From NCBI GenBank assembly GCA_000341795.1, contig AODO01000014.1:1-64000 (forward strand): a DNA stretch of 64,000 nt, read 5' to 3'. A program made the translations under genes and the position numbers. Positions 16,500 through 25,783 of this stretch are shown in pieces. Numbering within the stretch: position 1 is the first letter of the stretch; every line of letters starts with the position of its first letter. The notes below the pieces were generated by a model that saw nothing but the letters and a program-made list of their open reading frames with translations, searched no databases and had not been told where the DNA came from. This stretch comes from Rhodococcus triatomae BKS 15-14. GTDB taxonomy: Bacteria; Actinomycetota; Actinomycetes; Mycobacteriales; Mycobacteriaceae.

Positions 16500-18602
16500 G
16501 TGGCACAGGAAGTGCTGACCGACCTGAACAAGGTCCGCAACATCGGCATCATGGCGCACATCGATGCCGGTAAGACCACCACCACCGAGCGCATCCTCTT
16601 CTACACCGGTGTGAACTACAAGATCGGTGAGACCCACGACGGTGCGTCGACGACGGACTGGATGGAGCAGGAGAAGGAGCGTGGTATCACCATCACCTCC
16701 GCTGCTGTGACCTGCTTCTGGAACAAGAACCAGATCAACATCATCGACACCCCCGGCCACGTCGACTTCACCGTCGAGGTCGAGCGGTCGCTCCGCGTCC
16801 TCGACGGCGCGGTCGCGGTGTTCGACGGCAAGGAAGGCGTCGAGCCGCAGTCGGAGCAGGTGTGGCGTCAGGCCGCCAAGTACGACGTTCCGCGCATCTG
16901 TTTCGTCAACAAGATGGACAAGATGGGCGCGGACTTCTACTTCACGGTCCAGACCATCATCGACCGTCTCGGCGCGAAGCCCCTCGTCCTCCAGCTGCCG
17001 ATCGGCGCCGAGGACGACTTCGACGGCGTCGTCGACCTCGTCGAGATGCGCGCCATCACCTGGCGTGGCGTGGTGCCGACCGGCGCCGAGCCGACCATCG
17101 AGGAGATCCCCGCGGATCTGGCCGACAAGGCCGCCGAGTACCGCGAGAAGCTGCTCGAGACCGTCGCCGAGTCCGACGAAGCTCTCATGGAGAAGTACTT
17201 CGGCGGCGAGGAGCTCACGGTCGAGGAGATCAAGGGCGCCATCCGCAAGATGACGGTCAACTCCGAGCTGTACCCGGTGCTGTGTGGCTCCGCGTTCAAG
17301 AACAAGGGCGTTCAGCCCATGCTCGACGCGGTCATCGACTACCTGCCGAACCCGCTGGACATCGGTGAGGTGCACGGTCACGCGCTGAACAACGAGGAAG
17401 AAGACCTCACGCGCAAGCCGAGCAAGGAGGAGCCGTTCTCGGCTCTGGCCTTCAAGATCGCGGCGCACCCGTTCTTCGGCAAGCTGACCTTCGTGCGTGT
17501 CTACTCCGGCCGGATCGATCCGGGTGCCCAGGTGCTCAACGCCACCAAGGGCAAGAAGGAGCGCATCGGAAAGCTCTTCCAGATGCACGCCAACAAGGAG
17601 AACCCGGTCGACGAGGCCGTCGCGGGCCACATCTACGCGATGATCGGTCTGAAGGACACCACGACCGGCGACACCCTGTGCGCGCAGGACGCCCCGATCG
17701 TCCTCGAGTCGATGAGCTTCCCGGACCCGGTCATCCAGGTCTCGATCGAGCCCAAGACCAAGTCCGACCAGGAGAAGCTGGGCACCGCGATCCAGAAGCT
17801 CGCCGAAGAGGACCCGACCTTCTCCGTCGAACTCGACGAGGAGACTGGCCAGACCGTCATCGGCGGCATGGGCGAGCTGCACCTCGACATCCTCGTCGAC
17901 CGCATGCGTCGCGAGTTCAAGGTCGAGGCGAACGTCGGCAAGCCGCAGGTCGCGTACCGCGAGACCATCACCAAGACGGTCGACAAGCACGAGTTCACCC
18001 ACAAGAAGCAGACCGGTGGTTCCGGTCAGTTCGCGAAGGTGATCATCGCGCTCGAGCCGTACATCGGTGAGGACGGCGAGTCCTACGCATTCGAGAACAA
18101 GGTCTCCGGTGGCCGCGTTCCGCGTGAGTACATCCCCTCCGTCGACCACGGTGCTCAGGACGCCATGCAGTACGGCGTGCTCGCCGGCTACCCGCTGGTG
18201 AACCTGAAGCTGACCCTGCTCGACGGCGCGTACCACGACGTCGACTCCTCGGAAATGGCCTTCAAGGTTGCCGGTTCGCAGGCGCTCAAGGAAGCTGCCC
18301 GCAAGGCCGGCCCGGTCATTCTCGAGCCCCTCATGGCCGTCGAGGTCACCACGCCCGAGGATTACATGGGTGAGGTGATCGGCGACCTCAACTCCCGCCG
18401 TGGCCAGATCCAGGCCATGGAGGAACGCAGTGGTGCCCGTGTCGTGAAGGCGCTGGTTCCGCTCTCGGAGATGTTCGGTTACATCGGTGACCTGCGGTCG
18501 AAGACCCAGGGTCGCGCGAACTTCTCCATGGTGTTTGATTCCTACGCAGAGGTTCCCGCGAACGTCTCGAAGGAAATCATCGCCAAGGCGACCGGCGAGT
18601 AA
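16500..18602 (+). CDS. fusA: Elongation factor G
   Basis: Translation elongation factor EF-G, 700 aa, the GTPase that drives ribosomal translocation. G1 is [19 protein letters not shown] (about residues 19-37), G3 is DTPGHVDF and G4 is NKMDKMGAD. Domains II-V follow, ending with the usual [20 protein letters not shown]. The GTG start gives the normal [20 protein letters not shown]-type N-terminus. It lies 138 nt after rpsG and 107 nt before tuf, the standard order. Confidence 0.98.
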   Translation: MAQEVLTDLNKVRNIGIMAHIDAGKTTTTERILFYTGVNYKIGETHDGASTTDWMEQEKERGITITSAAVTCFWNKNQINIIDTPGHVDFTVEVERSLRVLDGAVAVFDGKEGVEPQSEQVWRQAAKYDVPRICFVNKMDKMGADFYFTVQTIIDRLGAKPLVLQLPIGAEDDFDGVVDLVEMRAITWRGVVPTGAEPTIEEIPADLADKAAEYREKLLETVAESDEALMEKYFGGEELTVEEIKGAIRKMTVNSELYPVLCGSAFKNKGVQPMLDAVIDYLPNPLDIGEVHGHALNNEEEDLTRKPSKEEPFSALAFKIAAHPFFGKLTFVRVYSGRIDPGAQVLNATKGKKERIGKLFQMHANKENPVDEAVAGHIYAMIGLKDTTTGDTLCAQDAPIVLESMSFPDPVIQVSIEPKTKSDQEKLGTAIQKLAEEDPTFSVELDEETGQTVIGGMGELHLDILVDRMRREFKVEANVGKPQVAYRETITKTVDKHEFTHKKQTGGSGQFAKVIIALEPYIGEDGESYAFENKVSGGRVPREYIPSVDHGAQDAMQYGVLAGYPLVNLKLTLLDGAYHDVDSSEMAFKVAGSQALKEAARKAGPVILEPLMAVEVTTPEDYMGEVIGDLNSRRGQIQAMEERSGARVVKALVPLSEMFGYIGDLRSKTQGRANFSMVFDSYAEVPANVSKEIIAKATGE

Positions 18603-18709
18603 GTACTGCTGGGAGCAAGACCGCTGGCGACTTGTCACCAGCAGAGCACGACCAAGTAAGAACCAACACTGCTGCGATTTACGCAAGCAACACAACAGGA
18701 GGCCATCAA

Positions 18710-19900
<1,191 letters not shown>

Positions 19901-19944
19901 TCTCACCTTCCCGGTGATTGCTTGCTGATCGAAGCAAGAACAGC

Positions 19945-19982
19945 CCACACGGCGTCCACCCTTCGGGGTGGGCGCCGTGTGG
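19945..19982 (+). terminator. Strong terminator after tuf
   Basis: CCACACGGCGTCCACCC (19945-19961), loop TTCG, GGGTGGGCGCCGTGTGG (19966-19982) make a 17-bp stem with one G:U pair and a stable tetraloop. It ends the str operon. A leftward gene ends about 145 nt further on, so it could also protect against transcription from the right. Confidence 0.9.
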
Positions 19983-20126
19983 CGTTCGTGGAGCGGCCAC
20001 GCCGGGTCCGAACCGGCCGAGGCGTCGACCTCCGGTGAACCGTCGGATCCGGGTCGCCACCCGGCTTCTCGGAGGCGAGACACCGTGCCTGGAGTCGACG
20101 AGGCCCGTGACCCGTGGCCCCCGACG

Positions 20127-20753
20127 TCAGTCGGGGCTGGACGGCGGGGAGCCGTGTGCCTGCTCCGCCACGGTCGTGACCGACTGGTCCGCCGGACTCA
20201 GATGCAGCAGGACCTGTGCGGCGACGGGCGCGCCCGGCAGGGCTGCGGCCATCGACCTCGCGAAAGCCTCTGCGCTGCGCGTGAAGTCGGCGACGTCGAT
20301 GTTCGGGTCGGCGACGACGGTGACCCGCAGCGTCGCGAGCCCACGGTCGTCGACGGCGGATCGACGTACGCTCCGCACACCGTCGAGGGCGGCGAGCTCG
20401 GCGGCGAGGCCCTCGGCCAGCGGACCGGGATCGACCGACAGGGATGCGTCCCCTCCGGCCGGAGTCGGGCCCGACGGCAGCACCGGCAGGGTCTCGGGAC
20501 GGCTGCGCCGCAGGTTCAGCAGCAGGAGCGTCAGGCCGGCGATCACGGACACCACCGCGGTCACGCCGAGCGCGGTCGGCCACCAGGACTGCTCCGGGAG
20601 CGCCGCGACATCGGCGCGGTCGAACCGCCGGGCGAACGAGCGCACGGACTCGACGCCCACGATCCAGGTCAGTGTCACGCCCGCACCACCGACCAGCGCG
20701 AGCCCGGCGGTGAGCGCGACGAGACGGTCCACGACGGAGGTGCGCCGATTCAC
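20127..20753 (-). CDS. Alkaline shock response membrane anchor (AmaP-like)
   Basis: A 208-aa membrane protein. Two hydrophobic helices near the N-terminus (LVALTAGLALVGGAGVTLTW and ALGVTAVVSVIAGLTLLLLN) form a hairpin anchor. A soluble C-terminal domain (about 95-195) resembles an Asp23/AmaP-type fold. AmaP tethers Asp23 to the membrane in Gram-positive bacteria. It is the last gene of a five-gene leftward cassette and overlaps the preceding gene by 4 nt. The C-terminal about 15 residues are Ser/Pro-rich. Family assignment rests on context and topology as much as sequence. Confidence 0.7.
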   Translation of the reverse strand: MNRRTSVVDRLVALTAGLALVGGAGVTLTWIVGVESVRSFARRFDRADVAALPEQSWWPTALGVTAVVSVIAGLTLLLLNLRRSRPETLPVLPSGPTPAGGDASLSVDPGPLAEGLAAELAALDGVRSVRRSAVDDRGLATLRVTVVADPNIDVADFTRSAEAFARSMAAALPGAPVAAQVLLHLSPADQSVTTVAEQAHGSPPSSPD

Positions 20754-21748
20754 GATTTCGTCCTTCCGACCCGGACTCGCAGCTCACGTGGTGAGGACAC
20801 CGCGGCCAGGGACGGTTCGACGGCCTCCCGGACCTGTTGTTCGAGAGCCTCTCTCGACACTTCTCCGGTCGGCGTCACGTGCACCGTCGCCCGTTTGCGA
20901 TCCACCGTCGTGTGGACGCCGGTGACCCCGCCGACCGCACCTGCCCGGGCGCTGCACATACGGGCGATGTCCGTCGGACGCAGCCACACGACCGCATTGC
21001 CGGTGTCCCCGGCCGGGACATGGGTGCGCGTTCGCGGCATCAGTGCGAGACAGATCAGAACGAGGCCGACCACCCCGGCGGCCACGGCGGTGGGCACCAT
21101 CCAGGTCTGCGACTGCACCTCGGCCAGCCAGCCGACCGAGTTGCGCACCCACGCCGCCGGGGCGATCACCTCCTGCTCGATGAGGAACTCGCGTCCCGCG
21201 ACCACGCCGAGCGCGATCAACAGGACCGCCACGACCACCGCGACCATCGCCGCATCGGGACGCGCCAGCGGCGGACGGGACCGGACGGGCACCCCGTCCG
21301 GTTCGAACTCGGCGAATTGCCGGGTGTCCAGATCGGCGGTGCCAGGCGGGCGCGGCACCGTGGCGGCGACGACGATGTGCAGGTGCTCGAGCGGCATCCC
21401 CGTCAGCACCTCCACCCGTTCGGCGACGGTCGCGTGCACCTCACGGGAGAGCGCGGCGACCGGGGAGGGCCAGGTCACGGCAAGGTAGAGCGTGATCGCG
21501 ACGGAGTCCGGTCCCGTCGTCACATCCGCCCGCGGCAGATCGCGCGCGGGCAGGGCCAGCAGCCGTCCGGCGTGCCGGACGACCCCGGGAACCGACAGTG
21601 CCGCCGCGACAGCGATTTTCGACACCGCCCGATCCTTGATCGTGAGTTGTCCGCGGGTGCCCCGCTCGAGATCGACCTCGTTGTGCGGCGGTGCGGGACC
21701 CGGTTCCCCGGACGGAGCGTCCCCGGTGACCGCGATCGGGTCAGCCAC
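20750..21748 (-). CDS. Asp23/DUF6286-type membrane protein
   Basis: A 332-aa protein with an N-terminal Asp23-like domain (from GQLTIKDRAVSKIAVAAALS to LHIVVAATV, about residues 35-135). Two membrane helices follow (AMVAVVVAVLLIALGVVAG and VPTAVAAGVVGLVLICLALM), with a C-terminal domain that again looks Asp23/DUF6286-like. The GTG at 21748 is chosen for the GGAGCAGGGG ribosome site and because it overlaps the preceding 59-aa gene by 8 nt. It probably bridges soluble Asp23 protein and the membrane in an envelope-stress complex. No enzymatic motif. Confidence 0.72.
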   Translation of the reverse strand: MADPIAVTGDAPSGEPGPAPPHNEVDLERGTRGQLTIKDRAVSKIAVAAALSVPGVVRHAGRLLALPARDLPRADVTTGPDSVAITLYLAVTWPSPVAALSREVHATVAERVEVLTGMPLEHLHIVVAATVPRPPGTADLDTRQFAEFEPDGVPVRSRPPLARPDAAMVAVVVAVLLIALGVVAGREFLIEQEVIAPAAWVRNSVGWLAEVQSQTWMVPTAVAAGVVGLVLICLALMPRTRTHVPAGDTGNAVVWLRPTDIARMCSARAGAVGGVTGVHTTVDRKRATVHVTPTGEVSREALEQQVREAVEPSLAAVSSPRELRVRVGRTKS

Positions 21749-21920
21749 GGCCCCTGCTCCGCAGCAGTGCCCCGAGATCGAAGTGACCGTCGCGATGGGC
21801 ACCGATCGCCATGCCGACCGCGCCGAGCATCACCGCGAAGACGAAACCGGCGAAGCCGCCGAGAATGCCGGCCAGCGCGAGCAGCAGCCCGGCCAGCAGT
21901 CCGACGACCGTGCTGTTCAT
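21741..21920 (-). CDS. Small membrane protein (DUF2273-like), 59 aa
   Basis: Short gene for a 59-residue, almost wholly hydrophobic protein: MNSTVVGLLAGLLLALAGIL, then a Gly/Phe/Val-rich second segment. A basic tail (HRDGHFDLGALLRSRGRG) follows. Two short membrane helices are likely. Asp23 operons of Firmicutes and actinobacteria carry a DUF2273 small integral membrane protein in this position, and the match in size, Gly content and context supports that. The ATG overlaps the upstream gene by 4 nt, and the 3' end overlaps the next gene by 8 nt. Confidence 0.7.
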   Translation of the reverse strand: MNSTVVGLLAGLLLALAGILGGFAGFVFAVMLGAVGMAIGAHRDGHFDLGALLRSRGRG

Positions 21921-22255
21921 CGCGAGGTTCCTTCCAGGTCTCCGGCCGCGGCCGGGATCGAGTTGCCCGCGTCGGACACGTCCTCGACGGTCACGATCAC
22001 CGGCCCGCCGGCCAACGGGGTGACCGCGTGATGAACCGCATCGGCGACGTCGACGACGTTGTGCGGGTAGGCGACGACGATGTGGATCGCGCAGCCCGGG
22101 TCGGTGAGGCGAATTCCCAGGACGCGGCGACCGGGCAGGTAGGTCGCGACCTCGCCGAAGGTGCCGCCGTGCAACCCGGCGACACCGGGAACGGCTAGCA
22201 CCCGTGCCGCGATCAGGTCGGCCTCGGTGTCGGAGGTGCCCGGCTGATCGCTCAT
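21917..22255 (-). CDS. Small Asp23-related protein
   Basis: A 112-aa protein whose central part (LIAARVLAVPGVAGLHGGTF to GGPVIVTVEDVSD) follows the Asp23 alpha/beta pattern, including the 'V-x-G-V-x-G-L' turn. It is shorter than canonical Asp23. The ATG overlaps the upstream Asp23 stop by 4 nt. As part of the cassette it may be a second soluble partner. No catalytic or metal motif. Moderate confidence in the superfamily, no specific function. Confidence 0.65.
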   Translation of the reverse strand: MSDQPGTSDTEADLIAARVLAVPGVAGLHGGTFGEVATYLPGRRVLGIRLTDPGCAIHIVVAYPHNVVDVADAVHHAVTPLAGGPVIVTVEDVSDAGNSIPAAAGDLEGTSR

Positions 22256-22728
22256 TGCACCCTCGGTCGCTGGTCCGGCTCGGTCGACTGTCCCGCCTCG
22301 TCGAACATCACCACGTCGAAGACGGTGATGTCGACTTCGGTGACCTCGAGCCCGGTCATCCGTTCCACGGCGGCGATCACGTTGCGGCGGATCCCGGCGG
22401 CGAGCTCGTGGAGCGCAACTCCGTATTCGGCGACGATGCCGATGTCGATGGCAGCCTGTTTCTCGCCGACCTCGACGGCAACACCCTGTCCGTGGTTGAC
22501 CCGGGCGCCGGGGATGCGGTCGCGTAGAGCGCCGACGACGCGGGCGGTGCCGCCTCCGACGTCGAACACCCCGCTGATCTCCCGGGTGGCGATTCCGGCG
22601 ATCTTCGCGACGACCGCATCGGCGATGATGGTGCGGCCCTGGGCGCCGACCAGTTCGGTCGACGCCGCCGACGCGAACTGCACGGGGCCGCGGGCGGGAG
22701 TGTCGCCGGAATCGGATGCTGTGGTCAC
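22252..22728 (-). CDS. Asp23/Gls24 family envelope stress protein
   Basis: A 158-aa Asp23/Gls24 protein and the first gene of the cassette. The domain runs from GRTIIADAVVAKIAGIATRE (about residues 31-50) through IDIGIVAEYGVALHELAAGI to MTGLEVTEVDITVFDVV. Asp23 is an abundant, membrane-tethered, scaffold-like protein induced by alkaline or envelope stress. The GTG at 22728 is the first usable start; TTGAGGGG overlaps it closely. It is divergent from the Mce-associated-type genes, about 90 nt away, so both sides may share a control region. Confidence 0.85.
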   Translation of the reverse strand: MTTASDSGDTPARGPVQFASAASTELVGAQGRTIIADAVVAKIAGIATREISGVFDVGGGTARVVGALRDRIPGARVNHGQGVAVEVGEKQAAIDIGIVAEYGVALHELAAGIRRNVIAAVERMTGLEVTEVDITVFDVVMFDEAGQSTEPDQRPRVQ

Positions 22729-22821
22729 CCCTCAACCCTAGTGAGTACGGAGGGGTCGCGGCGGCTGTGAGGCGGATCACCTACGGTGGAGCGCGCACGG
22801 AAGTCGGACGAAGGACGGGGA

Positions 22822-23364
22822 ATGGCGCAGACGCGGGTGGACGGGTCGCCCCGATCGGTGGGGGCCCCTCGTGTCGGGATGTCCCGGACGGGACGTGTCG
22901 TGGTGGCGGCGCTCGCCGTTGTCTGCCTGGTGCTCGCCGGTGTGTCCGGCGTGCTGCTGTGGCAGCTTCGTCAGGCGGTCGTGCAGGAGTCCGAGCAGCG
23001 TGACGCGCTGGCGGCCGCGCGAGAGACCGCGACGAATCTCGCGACCGTCGATCACACGACGGCGGAGAGTGACGTCCAGCGGGTACTGGACGGCGCGACG
23101 GGCGAGTTCCACGACGAGTTCGCATCGAGCGCCGATTCGTTCGTGTCCGTCGTGAAGGACACCGAGGTCACCACCGTCGCGGAGGACGCGGACGCGGCGA
23201 TCGAGACGTGGGACGGCGACCGCGGCGTCGTCCTCGTCCAGGTTCGGTCGACGGTCACCAACCGGGTGGAACCACAGGAGAAGACCCGCGTGTGGCGACT
23301 GCGGCTGACCATGGAGCAGAGCGACGGCTCCTACCGCACGTCCGCACTGGAGTACGTCCGATGA
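22822..23364 (+). CDS. Mce-associated-type membrane protein
   Basis: A 180-aa protein with an Arg-containing cytoplasmic leader, one membrane helix (VVVAALAVVCLVLAGVSGVL, about residues 30-50) and an extracytoplasmic domain. The domain has a helix (RETATNLATVDHTT) followed by beta-rich sequence ending MEQSDGSYRTSALEYVR. This layout is that of Mce-associated membrane (Mas) proteins. No mce genes are nearby. The ATG at 22822 is preferred over one 36 nt upstream because GAAGGACGGGG precedes it. The stop overlaps the next start by 4 nt, and that gene encodes a similar protein. Confidence 0.65.
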   Translation: MAQTRVDGSPRSVGAPRVGMSRTGRVVVAALAVVCLVLAGVSGVLLWQLRQAVVQESEQRDALAAARETATNLATVDHTTAESDVQRVLDGATGEFHDEFASSADSFVSVVKDTEVTTVAEDADAAIETWDGDRGVVLVQVRSTVTNRVEPQEKTRVWRLRLTMEQSDGSYRTSALEYVR

Positions 23365-23912
23365 GCGCGCGCGACGGCGACGAGGGTGGCGCCGCGGGGG
23401 CAGGTGCGAGCCGGGGAGGGGCCGGCAGACGGCTCCGGGTCCTCGGATGGTCGCTCGGCGCCGCACTCGTGTTGCTTGCGGTGCTGGCGGCGGTGCTGTT
23501 CGCGGCGGTGGGCCGGGCCGAGGAGCCGGTCGATCCGCAGACGCGCAGCGAGGTGGCGCAGGCCGCGGCGGACGCATCCGCCGCGCTGTTGACGTACACC
23601 CCGGACACCGTCGCGTCGGACCAGTACGCGGCAGCGGAGCGGTTGACGGGCGACTTCCGGGAGCGGTACGGACAGTTCACCGACACGGTCGTCGTTCCCT
23701 CCGCGCGGGCTGATCGCATCACGTCGACGGCCACGGTCACCGCATCCGGAGTGTCCGCCGTGGATGGCGACGAGGCGCAGGCGTTGGTCTTTCTGACCCA
23801 GGTGACCAGCAGCAACGCCTCCCCGGAGCCGGTCACCGCCACGGTCGGTGCCCGAGTGGACCTGCAGTTGGTCGAGGGTCGGTGGCTCGTCTCGGGATTC
23901 GACGTCACCTGA
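23361..23912 (+). CDS. Mce-associated-type membrane protein, second copy
   Basis: A 183-aa protein built like its upstream neighbour: a Gly/Arg-rich cytoplasmic leader, one membrane helix (LGAALVLLAVLAAVLFAAV) and an extracytoplasmic domain. That domain contains RSEVAQAAADASAALLTYTP and ends VDLQLVEGRWLVSGFDVT. The sequence GRWLVSGFD at the C-terminus is typical of the Mce-associated/SnoaL-like fold. It overlaps the previous gene by 4 nt, so the two may form a heterodimer. Orphan from any mce operon in this window. Confidence 0.65.
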   Translation: MSARDGDEGGAAGAGASRGGAGRRLRVLGWSLGAALVLLAVLAAVLFAAVGRAEEPVDPQTRSEVAQAAADASAALLTYTPDTVASDQYAAAERLTGDFRERYGQFTDTVVVPSARADRITSTATVTASGVSAVDGDEAQALVFLTQVTSSNASPEPVTATVGARVDLQLVEGRWLVSGFDVT

Positions 23913-23914
23913 CC

Positions 23915-23937
23915 TGGCACTACTGCATCGAGTGCCA
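23915..23937. promoter_or_regulatory. 7-bp inverted repeat before the ferredoxin reductase
   Basis: TGGCACT (23915-23921) and AGTGCCA (23931-23937) form a perfect 7-bp inverted repeat with a 9-nt spacer. It lies 3 nt after the upstream stop and about 60 nt before the reductase. It could be an operator or a small terminator; TATGAC just downstream is a possible -10 element. Confidence 0.4.
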
Positions 23938-23999
23938 ATTTGGTATGACTTTCACCACGGTCGACAGCGACCGTGAACGCATCGAAGGGGAATTACGTC

Positions 24000-25202
24000 A
24001 TGGGTGTCGGACGGATCGTGATCGTCGGGGCGGGGCTTGCCGGTGTGCGGACCTGCGAGGAGCTGCGCAGGGCCGGACACGACGGCGAGATCGTCCTGGT
24101 CGGCGAAGAGCAGCACCTGCCCTACGACCGCCCGCCCCTCTCCAAGGACGTCGTCCGCGGCGAGACCGACGACGTGACCCTCAAGCCCGCCGAGTACTAC
24201 GAGGAGCTTCGGGTCGAGCTCAGACTCGGCGCTGCCGCGACGGCACTGGACCCGACCGCGCGCACCGTCACCCTCGCCGACGGCGCCGTACTCGACTACG
24301 ACCACGCCGTGATCGCCACCGGCCTGACGCCGCGCCGCATCCCCGGCCTGCCCGATCTGGCCGGTGTGCACGTGCTGCGGACCCTCGAGGACGCGCACGC
24401 ACTCCGCGGCGACCTGGTCGCCGGCCGGAGCGCCCTCGTCGTCGGAGCCGGATTCATCGGCTGCGAGGTCGCGGCGAGCATGCGGGCACGCGGACTCGAC
24501 GTCGTCCTCGTCGAACCCCAGCCGACGCCGCTGGCGTCCGTGCTCGGTGAACAGGTCGGTGCGCTCGTGGCACGCCTGCACAAGGACGAGGGCGTCGACG
24601 TGCGCAGCGGCGTCGGACTGGCCTCGCTCGTCGGTGACGACCGCGTCACCGGGGCCGTGCTCGGTGACGGCTCCGAGGTCGCCGCGGACCTGGTCGTGGT
24701 CGGGATCGGCTCGCACCCCGTCACCGGTTGGGTCGAGGGATCGGGGATCGCACTCGCCGAACGCGCCGCGGGCGGCGGAGTGCTCGCCGACGCGACCGGC
24801 CGCACCAGCGACCCGAACGTGTGGGTCGTGGGCGACGTGGCGTCCTGGCAGCAGCCGGAAGGGGAGCACCGGCGCGTCGAGCACTGGACCAATGTCGGTG
24901 AGCAGGCCAAGGTCGCCGCACACGCACTGGTGACCGGCGCGGCACCTGACGCCCCCGCCCAGGTGGCGTACTTCTGGAGCGACCAGTACGACGTCAAGAT
25001 CCAGGCACTCGGCGAGCCGTCCGGCACCGACACCGTCCACGTCGTCCGCGACGACGGACGCAAGTTCCTCGCCTACTACGAACGCGACGGCGCCCTGGTC
25101 GCTGTCGTCGGCGGCGGTCTCGCCGGACCCGTGATGAAGATGCGTGCCAAGGTCGCCGGCCGAGTCCCGATCGCCGAGGTGCTCACCGCGGCCGGGGTCT
25201 GA
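24000..25202 (+). CDS. FAD-dependent ferredoxin reductase (rhodocoxin/putidaredoxin reductase type)
   Basis: A 400-aa pyridine nucleotide-disulfide-type flavoprotein. The FAD motif is IVIVGAGLAGVRTCEELRRA (residues about 6-25), with EQHLPYDRPPLSKDV close behind. The NAD(P) motif is ALVVGAGFIGCEVAA (about residue 146), the second FAD motif GRTSDPNVWVVGDVA, and a reductase C-terminal domain follows. Members pass electrons from NAD(P)H to a [2Fe-2S] ferredoxin for P450s or Rieske oxygenases. No ferredoxin or oxygenase gene is adjacent, so the partner is unknown. AAGGGG supports the ATG at 24000. Confidence 0.88.
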   Translation: MGVGRIVIVGAGLAGVRTCEELRRAGHDGEIVLVGEEQHLPYDRPPLSKDVVRGETDDVTLKPAEYYEELRVELRLGAAATALDPTARTVTLADGAVLDYDHAVIATGLTPRRIPGLPDLAGVHVLRTLEDAHALRGDLVAGRSALVVGAGFIGCEVAASMRARGLDVVLVEPQPTPLASVLGEQVGALVARLHKDEGVDVRSGVGLASLVGDDRVTGAVLGDGSEVAADLVVVGIGSHPVTGWVEGSGIALAERAAGGGVLADATGRTSDPNVWVVGDVASWQQPEGEHRRVEHWTNVGEQAKVAAHALVTGAAPDAPAQVAYFWSDQYDVKIQALGEPSGTDTVHVVRDDGRKFLAYYERDGALVAVVGGGLAGPVMKMRAKVAGRVPIAEVLTAAGV

Positions 25203-25215
25203 TCGTCTCGGCCGG

Positions 25216-25315
25216 TGCACCGGTCGATCGGCTCCACCGCTGCACCGGTCGATCGGCTCCACCACTGCACCGGTCGATCGGCTCCACCACTGCACCGGTC
25301 GATCGGCTCCACCGA
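25216..25315 (+). repeat. Four tandem copies of a 25-bp repeat
   Basis: Four head-to-tail copies of a 25-bp unit start at 25216, 25241, 25266 and 25291. Each begins TGCACCGGTCGATCGG and ends CTCCACC plus two variable bases; copies differ only in the last two bases. The core contains the palindrome CGATCG. The array fills the gap between the reductase stop (25202) and the DUF35 gene (25342), so it sits in that gene's upstream region. It is not CRISPR, as the units have no spacers. Confidence 0.95.
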
Positions 25316-25341
25316 TGTGCCCCGGCGGTTACCGTGAATTC

Positions 25342-25770
25342 ATGGTGCACGGTCGGCGCGTGCTCCCGGAGCCGACGGAGCTGACCGCGGCGCACTGGAC
25401 GAGCGGTGCGTCGGGTCGACTGCTGGTGCAGCGTTGTCTGCAGTGCAGGCGCTGGTCGTTCCCCCCGGTCCCGAACTGCAGGCATTGTTGGTCCGGGACG
25501 CTGGAGTTCGAACCGGTCGGCGGGAAGGGTGCGTTGACGTCGTGGGCCGGTGTTCCGGGGCCGCGCACGCAGAGTCGCCTGGTGGGGATCGTCGACCTGG
25601 TCGAGGGTCCACGCCTCATGCTCGGCCTGGTCGAATGCGACCCGGACGACCTGCGCGTCGGAGCGCCTGTCCGGCTGGTGTTCGAGAACGTCGACGACCG
25701 GATCTGGCTGCCGCTGGCCGAGCTCGAGGAATCCGATCTCTTCGAGGATCGGATCGAGGCGGTGTCGTGA
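25342..25770 (+). CDS. DUF35/Zn-ribbon OB-fold protein
   Basis: A 142-aa protein with an N-terminal zinc ribbon, CLQCRRWSFPPVPNCRHC (Cys pairs CxxC and CxxC), about residues 33-50. An OB-fold (ALTSWAGVP through RLVFENVDDRIWLPLAE) follows. Such proteins act as acyl-CoA-binding partners of thiolase-like proteins, for example in steroid side-chain retro-aldolases. The thiolase-like gene is 13 nt downstream, which fits. The ATG at 25342 has a poor ribosome site; an ATG 27 nt upstream lies at the edge of the tandem repeat. That makes the repeat a likely influence on expression. Confidence 0.85.
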   Translation: MVHGRRVLPEPTELTAAHWTSGASGRLLVQRCLQCRRWSFPPVPNCRHCWSGTLEFEPVGGKGALTSWAGVPGPRTQSRLVGIVDLVEGPRLMLGLVECDPDDLRVGAPVRLVFENVDDRIWLPLAELEESDLFEDRIEAVS

Positions 25771-25783
25771 CCGGGGCCGCGTC

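Noticed and set aside
16479-18695. A 738-codon open frame antisense to fusA
   Set aside because: High-GC third-position bias leaves long open frames opposite real genes. EF-G on the plus strand is unambiguous, and this frame is Leu/Val/Arg-rich without a recognisable domain.
25216-25315. CRISPR array
   Set aside because: The four 25-bp units touch each other without spacers and no cas gene is present; this is a simple tandem repeat.
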